From assembly GCA_018060305.1 (NCBI GenBank), contig JAGOWF010000056.1, positions 1 to 12,138 on the forward strand: 12,138 nucleotides of DNA, read 5' to 3'. Positions within the stretch are counted from its first letter, which is position 1; every line of letters starts with the position of its first letter. The notes under the pieces were generated by a model. That model made no database searches and was not told where the DNA came from. It was given only the letters and a program-made list of their open reading frames with translations. The translations under genes were made by a program, and so were the position numbers. The DNA comes from Pyrinomonadaceae bacterium (lineage in GTDB: Bacteria > Acidobacteriota > Blastocatellia > Pyrinomonadales > Pyrinomonadaceae). Shown in pieces: positions 6,345 through 12,138 of this stretch.

Positions 6345-7988
6345 TCATTTCCAATTGATAAGCTCAATCTCTTTGGTGGCCTCAGGGCACCGGCATTTTC
6401 GAGCACCGCATCTATAACATTTATCGTTGAACATACTGAAAAACTCTACTTCAAAATCATAATCCTCACCCAATGTATTGGGGTCAGAAGTCAAGATGCC
6501 GAGTAATGCAAAAAACCAAGCCACTATATCCGCCATCTCTAGCTGCATTACGTCTAGACTGTCGATCATTTTCAAAGAATCGATTTTAAGCAAGGCATCT
6601 GCGGCCTCCTGAATTTCCAATGATAGACGTAGACAAACGCGGTCGATTCCAGCGGTACGATTACGAGCACCGTAGATGCGTTCAAACATCGCAGCATAAA
6701 ATGCAAAGCTTTCAGACCGAAGAGTATCGATCAAGTTTTCCCGAATATCCGCCAACAACTGTTCATTGATATCGGCCTCGGTTTTATCAAGCTTGTCAGG
6801 GCAAGAGCAAATCTTGTCTTTGCAATAAATGCACCTGTCGGCAAACTTAAGCCAGATTAGCTCTTCAATCGTACAGTTTGCGGACGAAACTAAAGCACAG
6901 AGCCACGCGAACGATTTCGGTAAATACTTGCGAACTCTTTCTTTCCCGTATTCGATTGGGAGGACTTCAAGTCCGCTAATTATTCCCGCAACGTTAGTTG
7001 AAAGATGACTCAGCAGGATTATTGAAGGTCGCTTATCGTTTTTGAAACCGTATATTGCGTCTATTTGCTTCTGGAAATCATTCAACCGTCTCGATGCTGG
7101 CGGCGGATCTTCATTGGGCTGCAGCGATCTGAATTGGTTTTGGAGTGTGGCAACTGAGTTGGCTCGTGACTCCTCGGGCAACAACATTCGCTCAATAAGC
7201 GTCGCGACCTCCACTGGTATCGCGGGATTAACTTGCGCTGGAGGATCATACTGTCCTTGGCAAACCTTAATACCTAATGCGGTGCGGTTATGGGCCTCAA
7301 ACGGAAGTTTTCCCGTCCAAATGTAGTAACACAAGACTCCCAACGCCCAAATATCAACCTTCTTGCCGTATCCGTCATTCCTCCAAATCTCAGGCGCCAT
7401 ATAGAATGGTGAGCCCAACATTGATGTGACAAGTGAAGATGGGGGAACAAATTTCGCAACACCGAAATCTGCGATCTTGGCTGTGCCATCGCCCGCAATG
7501 AGAATGTTTGCGGGCTTGATGTCGCGGTGAATAATGTCGTTAGAATGCGCAACGCGAATCCCCTCACAAATGTCATCGATCATACTTGGAAATCGACTAC
7601 GTACCTTATCGATGTCGTCAGCAAGCAACTCTTCCAGAGTCTTTCCATCGACAAACTCCATTACGAAGTACGGGGCCTCGGTAATTGGGCCAGCTTTGTA
7701 AATGTGAACTATGTTCTCACTGCTCAAGCGCGCCTGAGTTTGCAGTTCGTTCTGAAAACGTTTCCGTGCGTCTTCGTCGAACACAGAATTATCCAGTTGT
7801 TTGACCGCCACGTAACGGTCGAGTAACGTATCGTAGCATTTGAATACTTTTCCCTGATTTCCACCGCCGATGCTTGCCACGACGTTATACTCTTCAAAAG
7901 AGATCACAGAGCCGCAATCGCCGCAGAAGCGATATTTGCCGCTGAGTTCATGGCCACATTGCCAGCAATTCGAGCTCGAAGTATCCAT
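6345..7988 (-). CDS. Ser/Thr protein kinase with N-terminal zinc ribbon and C-terminal MazG-like/CxxC domains
   Basis: 547 residues. A zinc ribbon is formed by Cys8, Cys11, Cys22 and Cys25. A complete Hanks-type kinase follows (about 33-290): glycine loop GGGNQGKVF (41-49), Lys63, catalytic HRDIKPAN (154-161), DFG (174-176) and APE (198-200). The C-terminal half has no membrane helix. It looks like two tandem all-alpha units, each ending in the same cysteine tail C-x2-C-x4-C-x-C (386-396 and 524-534). The second unit has ExxE at 458-461 and ExxD at 484-487, spaced 22 residues apart as in MazG-type NTP pyrophosphohydrolases. The first keeps the AWLCAL/AWFFAL helix but lacks the acidic residues. 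The kinase call is certain; the MazG-like call is by eye. The gene starts 9 bases after the preceding stop, without a clear Shine-Dalgarno, suggesting translational coupling. Confidence 0.92.
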   Translation of the reverse strand: MDTSSSNCWQCGHELSGKYRFCGDCGSVISFEEYNVVASIGGGNQGKVFKCYDTLLDRYVAVKQLDNSVFDEDARKRFQNELQTQARLSSENIVHIYKAGPITEAPYFVMEFVDGKTLEELLADDIDKVRSRFPSMIDDICEGIRVAHSNDIIHRDIKPANILIAGDGTAKIADFGVAKFVPPSSLVTSMLGSPFYMAPEIWRNDGYGKKVDIWALGVLCYYIWTGKLPFEAHNRTALGIKVCQGQYDPPAQVNPAIPVEVATLIERMLLPEESRANSVATLQNQFRSLQPNEDPPPASRRLNDFQKQIDAIYGFKNDKRPSIILLSHLSTNVAGIISGLEVLPIEYGKERVRKYLPKSFAWLCALVSSANCTIEELIWLKFADRCIYCKDKICSCPDKLDKTEADINEQLLADIRENLIDTLRSESFAFYAAMFERIYGARNRTAGIDRVCLRLSLEIQEAADALLKIDSLKMIDSLDVMQLEMADIVAWFFALLGILTSDPNTLGEDYDFEVEFFSMFNDKCYRCGARKCRCPEATKEIELINWK

Positions 7989-7997
7989 GTTTTACAG

Positions 7998-8447
7998 TTA
8001 TTTTGATTCCGAAAGTACCCGCTTTCTAAGTCCTGCGTGCCAGTTTAAGTAAATTCTCTTGAAGTCTTCACGCTTAAGTTTCACGCTTTTAGCAAATTGA
8101 TCTAATCTGCTGAATCGGAGCGCAGGTGGATGATACAGTAAATCATCAATTCGATACTCCGCAAGCATGAGCGCGTGGAGGAAGTCCGCAAGAGTAATCA
8201 GAGATATTTCGGCGGTGTCCGTTTCGATCTTTTTCGCATCTTTCGAGAATCGAAACGGACCATGAAACTCGTCCTTTCCACGACTCGTACCTTCGGCACA
8301 TTCTAGGTACAGACTGACAAGAGTCGTAAGTTCCCGGGTGGAGAGGTGTGAGATTCGGTCAATCAGCCTTGCCGTTCGGTCAGAACGCCGCTCGGTTGCT
8401 TTCTGCCAATCCTCGACCAAGATTTTTTCTAGTTGTCCTTTCGGCAT
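7998..8447 (-). CDS. Hypothetical protein, first gene of the kinase operon
   Basis: 149 residues; no family recognised. I chose ATG 8447 rather than the in-frame ATG at 8477 because AGAGGA (8461-8456) lies eight bases upstream of it; the longer form would add ten poorly placed residues. The protein is charged and helical, rich in Arg/Lys and Asp/Glu, with hydrophobic helices around LTTLVSLYLECAEG and LITLADFLHALMLAEY, and no signal peptide or membrane span. It ends 9 bases before the kinase ATG, so the two are almost surely co-translated and may interact. A TTGAGA near 8494-8489 could be a -35 element, but no good -10 follows, so the operon promoter is unclear. Confidence 0.75.
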   Translation of the reverse strand: MPKGQLEKILVEDWQKATERRSDRTARLIDRISHLSTRELTTLVSLYLECAEGTSRGKDEFHGPFRFSKDAKKIETDTAEISLITLADFLHALMLAEYRIDDLLYHPPALRFSRLDQFAKSVKLKREDFKRIYLNWHAGLRKRVLSESK

Positions 8448-8480
8448 AAATTCGTTCCTCTGAAATAACTCTAACATGAA

Positions 8481-8500
8481 TTACATCATCTCAATTCTCC
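8481..8500 (-). other. Orphan ribosome-binding site with ATG-ATG-stop
   Basis: GGAG (8500-8497) overlaps the stop codon of the Fe-S/NrfD gene. Seven bases later come ATG ATG TAA (8489-8481). This is a well-spaced translation start leading nowhere. It may be the relic of the start of the original downstream partner gene, cut off by the incoming cassette, or a chance occurrence. Confidence 0.35.
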
Positions 8501-10122
8501 TAACTCAACGGCACCAGTTGCGGGGCTTTTACCCAGATGTGTTCGCCGATGTAGAGGCCGGTGAGGATCAGTACACCGGCGAGGACGAACGCGAGGTCGC
8601 TGCCGGTGAAGAACAGGAGCAGCGGCAGAACGTTGCCGGCGAGGATGGTGCCGAGCCAGAACTGGCGGCTGAATTGGCCGCGGGTGATCATTTTTGCGAC
8701 GGTGGCGGCGTCGTGGGTTGAATGTGTCGTCGTTAGTTCGATCGTCGTGGCGATGAGGTTGAGGATCATGAAGAACGCGGTGAGGGCCTTGGTGGGGGAC
8801 ATCCACGCGGTGTTCCACTCGAACCACACGTCCGAGATCATGATCGCGGCTCCTCCGGCGATGAGCGAATGCAGGACCATGTGGATCGAGAGCATAGGCG
8901 ATTGCCAAAAGTCGCGGCCCTTGGCCTGGGCGAAAAGGAACGCCGTATAGACCGCCGTCATCAGTGCGGGCACGAGGCCAAGCCATTCGATCACGTTCAG
9001 CCAGTGGAACTGCTTGAAGAATACCGCCGCCCACCACGCCGTAAGCACGGCTCCGTAAGCCGAGATGATATAGCTCCCACGCGTCAGCCAGGATCGCCAC
9101 TGCGGCCTCAAGAGTGTGTAAATAAATCGCTCCGGCCTACCCAGGTCTTTGATCAGCAGTACGCCGGTGAGGGCTAGGAATAACAGAGCCACCGCGTTAC
9201 CGAACATCTTCAACTGGATCGGCAGCGCGGTGAACGTTAGGAGAAAATTCACCATGAGGAATACGCCCGCAGAGATCGCCTTTGTCCACACGTAAGCCGA
9301 AACTTCCCAGCCCCAGAGGACGCCTTTGCCCGGAGCGTCGTAAACGCGGCGGAACGCGGACGCCCTCGTCCGCCCTGGGGTCGCGGACGCCTCCGTCCGC
9401 GAGGCTGCTTCGCCGCGTAAATCCGTGCGGACGAGGGCGTCCGCGGCCCCGGGGCGGACGAGGGCGTCCGCGTTCCGTTCGGCGTCCGGGCTCCGTTGGG
9501 CGTGATGTCCAACGCCCCGTGATTGACTGCTCCACATGTAGTCGCTGTCGGGATGAGCGGCGGTCGGGTCGAGCGATGCCTTGTCGCCGTCGATGTAAAA
9601 GAGTTTGGGATTAGTTCCTTTTTCCGGTTTGCGGACTGAGACGGTTTCGCGAGCAAGAAGCTGCGAGATCTCAGACGACGGGTTATCCATATCGCCCGAG
9701 ATGATCGCGTGCTCGGGACAGACGTTGACGCAGGCGGGTTCGAGACCGATATCGACGCGGTGGGTGCAGTAATTGCATTTCGCCGACGTGTGATCGTCGG
9801 GGTGCATATAGATCGCGTCATAGGGACACGCCTGCGTGCACGCTTTGCAGCCGATGCAGCGGCGGTCGTCAAAATCGACGATGCCGTCCTTGCGCGTAAA
9901 CAGCGCCGTCACGGGACAGATCTCGACACATGGCGCGTCGGCGCAGTGATTGCACCGCATCACGCTGAACAGCCTTCGCGTATCGGGAAACTCGCCCTTC
10001 TCGATGTATTTGACCCAAGTGCGGTTCACGCCGACCGGCACTTCGTGCTCGGCCTTGCATGCCACGGTGCACGCGTGGCAGCCGATACACTTTCGGTTGT
10101 CGATAATAAAGCCGTAGTTCAT
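8500..10122 (-). CDS. Fused 4x[4Fe-4S] ferredoxin / NrfD-type membrane subunit
   Basis: 540 residues from ATG 10122. The start is set by the canonical opening MNYGFIIDNRKCIGCHAC; the open frame continues upstream into a hairpin repeat and is not coding there. Residues 1-185 form a DmsB/PsrB-like ferredoxin with four cysteine clusters: 12/15/18/22, 57/60/65/69, 89/92/95/99 and 116/119/131/135. Residues from about 262 on form an NrfD/PsrC-like integral membrane domain with roughly eight hydrophobic helices that would bind quinone. The protein would relay electrons between quinone and a molybdopterin subunit, most likely the one at 642-3515. No Tat signal is seen. The linker (about 201-262) is partly encoded by a palindromic repeat element and is Arg/Ala-rich low-complexity sequence. 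No Shine-Dalgarno is evident. Confidence 0.92.
   Translation of the reverse strand: MNYGFIIDNRKCIGCHACTVACKAEHEVPVGVNRTWVKYIEKGEFPDTRRLFSVMRCNHCADAPCVEICPVTALFTRKDGIVDFDDRRCIGCKACTQACPYDAIYMHPDDHTSAKCNYCTHRVDIGLEPACVNVCPEHAIISGDMDNPSSEISQLLARETVSVRKPEKGTNPKLFYIDGDKASLDPTAAHPDSDYMWSSQSRGVGHHAQRSPDAERNADALVRPGAADALVRTDLRGEAASRTEASATPGRTRASAFRRVYDAPGKGVLWGWEVSAYVWTKAISAGVFLMVNFLLTFTALPIQLKMFGNAVALLFLALTGVLLIKDLGRPERFIYTLLRPQWRSWLTRGSYIISAYGAVLTAWWAAVFFKQFHWLNVIEWLGLVPALMTAVYTAFLFAQAKGRDFWQSPMLSIHMVLHSLIAGGAAIMISDVWFEWNTAWMSPTKALTAFFMILNLIATTIELTTTHSTHDAATVAKMITRGQFSRQFWLGTILAGNVLPLLLFFTGSDLAFVLAGVLILTGLYIGEHIWVKAPQLVPLS
9351..9476. repeat. Palindromic repeat element inside the Fe-S/NrfD coding sequence
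   Basis: Four short palindromes of the type GCGGACG-4 bases-CGTCCGC occur at 9356-9373, 9381-9402 (arms extended to 9 bases), 9427-9444 and 9454-9471. The whole block is also a larger inverted repeat: about 39 bases from 9351 match the reverse complement of the bases ending at 9476, with two mismatches seen. It encodes residues about 216-258 of the fused protein in frame, without a stop. The arrangement resembles REP/MITE-like GC-rich palindromic elements that are normally intergenic. Confidence 0.85.
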
Positions 10123-10144
10123 GGGTTGATACGATTCTAAGACA

Positions 10145-10215
10145 GCCCGCGAAATACGCGAAAGACGCGAAAGGGAATAATTCGCGCTTTCGTGTGTTTC
10201 GCGTGTTTCGCGGGC
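10145..10215. repeat. Long hairpin repeat in divergent intergenic region
   Basis: Two 29-base arms (10145-10173 and 10187-10215) pair with three mismatches around a 13-base loop. Each arm is built from short iterated units of the form CGCGAAA plus two variable bases. The element fills most of the space between the Fe-S/NrfD start (10122) and the decarboxylase start (10282). It could be a mobile palindromic repeat, a transcription-limiting hairpin or a protein-binding array. The remaining intergenic sequence (10216-10281) shows no convincing promoter. Confidence 0.85.
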
Positions 10216-10281
10216 AATTCTGCATAGAGATGTGACCTGAGTCATTTACTCGCCGAGCCTACTGGGTGAAACTTGAGGTGT

Positions 10282-11655
10282 ATGCATAACGTCGATATCG
10301 AACTGGTGGACATGACGTTTGACGTGATGAAATTCGCGATCCAGCGGATCACGAATGCCGATCCACCGCTCGGCATGCCGCGCACAGAGGAGGAACTCAA
10401 GCAAGACTGTGGCGAGACAATAACGCCTGAGGGCATCACGGGCGAGAAGGCGTTCAAGCTGTTTCGCGAGGTTCTGCTGCCGGCGAGTATCTCGATAGAC
10501 CATCCGCGACATTTGGCATTCGTCCCGGCCTCGCCTAGCCGTGCGGCGGTGATGTTCGACCTTGTGACATCGGCGGCGAGCGTGCATGGGGCATTTTGGC
10601 TCGAGGGCGCGGGCTGCATCTTTGCGGAGAATGAGGCGATGCGGTGGCTGGTATCGCTGACCGGATTGCCCGAAGGCGCCTTCGGGGTTTTTACGAGCGG
10701 TGGGACCGAGGCCAATCTTTCGGCTATCGTAGCAGCCCGTGAGGCGTGGCGAACGCGAAATCCTGACGCTGCGACGAAGCGCGGTCTGATATTAACCTCG
10801 TCCGGAGCGCATTCGTCCGTCCGTGCCATGGCCCGAGTGGTCGATGCTGACATTCGTTCCCTACCGACCGAGGACCGTTTTGAAGGCGAGATGCTGTCTG
10901 TCGAGCTTGCGTCCATGAGCGGAGCTGACCGTGAGCGTCTTTTTGCCGTTATCGCTACAGCAGGGACGACAAACGCAGGTATTATTGACGATCTGGAAGG
11001 TATCGGACGCATTTGTCGCGAGGAGCGCATTTGGTTTCACGTCGATGCGGCGTATGGGGGCGGGGCTCTTGCGTCGCCGAAGCTGAGGCCTCTGTTCAGA
11101 GGGCTCGAATTGGCCGATAGCGTCACGATCGACCCGCACAAATGGCTTTTTTCACCGTATGATTGCGGCACTATCATTTACCGCGATATCGACATCGCTC
11201 GCCGCGCCCATGCGCAAAGCGGGTCGTATCTGGACATTTTTTACGACAAGGCATATCAGGGCTTTAATCCCGCAGACTATCAGATACAACTGACTCGGCG
11301 TGTGCGCGGCCTGCCGTTGTGGTTCTCATTGGCTATGCATGGGACGGACCGATACGCACGGGCGGTAGAGGACGGTGTCGAACTGGCCGGGATCGCGGCT
11401 CGACGCGTGAACGAATCCGAGCACCTGGAGCTCGTCCGTGAGCCGAGCCTGTCATGCGTCCTATTTAGGCGTAGAGGTTGGAAACACGTTGATTACGTTG
11501 CGTGGACACTCAAGAACCATCGTGATGGACTTGCACTGGTGGCACCGACGAAATGGATCACCGCGGGCGTTGAAGAAACGGTCGCTCGTTTCTGTTTTAT
11601 CAATCCGGACACAAGCGAGGACGATATTCAAAGGATATTGGCGACGATGAGTTAA
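10282..11655 (+). CDS. Group II PLP-dependent amino-acid decarboxylase family
   Basis: 457 residues from ATG 10282; a TTG nine bases upstream is in frame but lies in what looks like the ribosome-binding GAGG. PLP-enzyme motifs are all present: phosphate loop TSGGTEANL (138-146), His177 in GAHSSV that stacks on the cofactor, ATAGTTNAGIIDDL with HVDAAYGGG (Asp255 pairs with the pyridine nitrogen), and DPHKW with Lys287 forming the Schiff base. This is the aromatic-L-amino-acid/glutamate/diaminobutyrate decarboxylase superfamily. The substrate cannot be assigned by eye, and some members have lost decarboxylase activity. No signal peptide, so it is cytoplasmic. It is divergent from the Fe-S/NrfD gene and is followed 28 bases later by a universal stress protein, probably in one transcript. 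Confidence 0.92.
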   Translation: MHNVDIELVDMTFDVMKFAIQRITNADPPLGMPRTEEELKQDCGETITPEGITGEKAFKLFREVLLPASISIDHPRHLAFVPASPSRAAVMFDLVTSAASVHGAFWLEGAGCIFAENEAMRWLVSLTGLPEGAFGVFTSGGTEANLSAIVAAREAWRTRNPDAATKRGLILTSSGAHSSVRAMARVVDADIRSLPTEDRFEGEMLSVELASMSGADRERLFAVIATAGTTNAGIIDDLEGIGRICREERIWFHVDAAYGGGALASPKLRPLFRGLELADSVTIDPHKWLFSPYDCGTIIYRDIDIARRAHAQSGSYLDIFYDKAYQGFNPADYQIQLTRRVRGLPLWFSLAMHGTDRYARAVEDGVELAGIAARRVNESEHLELVREPSLSCVLFRRRGWKHVDYVAWTLKNHRDGLALVAPTKWITAGVEETVARFCFINPDTSEDDIQRILATMS

Positions 11656-11683
11656 TACGAATAAAGGTTTGGAGGTCTTAAGA

Positions 11684-12130
11684 ATGAAAATATTGATCGC
11701 AACAGATGGTTCAGACTATAGCAAGGCCGCGATAAAGGTGGCGTGTGAAGATCTGATTCGGCCGGATAGTGCTGATGTGCTCGTCGTATCGGCATTCGAG
11801 GATGCGCCGCCGATCATGGCGGAACCATTTGCCGTCTCGGCTGAATACTATCAGAAGATCGAAGAGGCTGTGATGGAGCAGTGCACTTCGTTCGTAGATG
11901 AGGCAAAGGAAATGATCCGCAGCCATTTTGGGAAGGTGGAATTTCCGCTTGCGACCGAGATACTGCGGGGTTCGCCTGATTACCAGATCGTGGAAAAGGC
12001 AAAGGAATGGGGAGCTGACGTTATCGTCGTCGGTTCGCACGGGCGCGGCTTTTGGGGACGGCTTTTGGGTTCGGTCTCAGACGGCGTCGTTCACCATGCA
12101 CCGTGTTCAGTTTTCGTGGTTCGGAAGTAG
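11684..12130 (+). CDS. Universal stress protein, UspA family
   Basis: 148 residues. The ATG at 11684 is preceded by GGAGG (11671-11675), which settles the start over an in-frame TTG at 11669. The opening MKILIATDGSDYS gives the first beta strand with Asp8. Near the C-terminus VVGSHGRGFWGRLLGS (115-130) is the ATP-binding loop, followed by VVHHAPCSVFVV, the final beta strand. The loop has eight residues between Gly120 and Gly129, one fewer than the usual G-x2-G-x9-G-S/T spacing, yet the hallmark glycines and serine are present, so nucleotide binding is plausible. It is cytoplasmic, a likely dimer, and probably co-transcribed with the decarboxylase 28 bases upstream. Confidence 0.93.
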   Translation: MKILIATDGSDYSKAAIKVACEDLIRPDSADVLVVSAFEDAPPIMAEPFAVSAEYYQKIEEAVMEQCTSFVDEAKEMIRSHFGKVEFPLATEILRGSPDYQIVEKAKEWGADVIVVGSHGRGFWGRLLGSVSDGVVHHAPCSVFVVRK

Positions 12131-12138
12131 CATCGTGC

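Noticed and set aside
8448..8477. Ten-residue extension of the 149-aa operon protein
   Set aside because: The Shine-Dalgarno AGAGGA at 8461-8456 fits the ATG at 8447 and lies inside the extension.
9249..9872. 207-residue alternative frame across the palindromes
   Set aside because: All frames are open there because the repeats lack stops. Only the annotated frame keeps the ferredoxin cysteines and the membrane domain.
10123..10245. 41-residue N-terminal extension of the Fe-S/NrfD open frame
   Set aside because: It is the translation of the hairpin repeat, is Arg/Ser low-complexity, and precedes the canonical ferredoxin start at 10122.

Overview
The window is a GC-rich bacterial chromosomal stretch. 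Gene content suggests a soil-type organism, with Acidobacteriota (Blastocatellia-like) as my best guess: a fused Fe-S/NrfD membrane oxidoreductase subunit, a RecA/ImuA-like protein and abundant short GC-rich palindromes inside and beside genes. That placement is inferred from general gene character; there is no rRNA or marker gene here to prove it. No tRNA, rRNA, CRISPR array, transposase or integrase is visible.

Layout. (1) 1-520, minus: 5' part of a RecA/ImuA-like ATPase that runs off the left edge, with a promoter-like sequence and a three-half-site operator-like palindrome at 527-590. (2) 642-3515, minus: a large molybdopterin/[4Fe-4S] oxidoreductase catalytic subunit. (3) 3520-4064, minus: a DUF433 antitoxin/DUF5615 PIN-like toxin pair. 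It lies exactly between the oxidoreductase start and a second, diverged copy of that gene's first 49 codons (4096-4242), which is now a 55-codon remnant. (4) 4243-8499: a cassette of visibly lower GC, with a small plus-strand gene, a convergent intergenic region with 21-bp repeats, and a tight four-gene minus-strand operon: unknown 149-aa protein, Ser/Thr kinase with a C-terminal MazG-like region, dTMP-kinase-like protein with a substituted P-loop lysine, and a 239-aa internally duplicated unknown protein. (5) 8500-10122, minus: 4x[4Fe-4S] ferredoxin fused to an NrfD-type membrane anchor, with a palindromic repeat element inside the coding sequence at the domain linker. (6) 10145-10215: a long hairpin repeat in the divergent intergenic region. 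(7) 10282-12130, plus: a group II PLP-dependent decarboxylase and a UspA-type stress protein, probably one transcription unit.

How it fits together. The Fe-S/NrfD protein and the molybdopterin subunit look like partners of one membrane-bound quinone-linked oxidoreductase. About 4.3 kb of cassette plus the toxin-antitoxin module now separate them, and a ribosome-binding site followed by ATG-ATG-stop just after the NrfD stop may be what is left of the original junction. The cassette operon is the best candidate for an undescribed system. It combines a kinase sensor/effector, a predicted nucleotide-pyrophosphohydrolase-like fold with zinc-ribbon tails, and a nucleotide kinase homologue, which suggests nucleotide-pool signalling or a phage-conflict function. 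No function is shown by the sequence alone.
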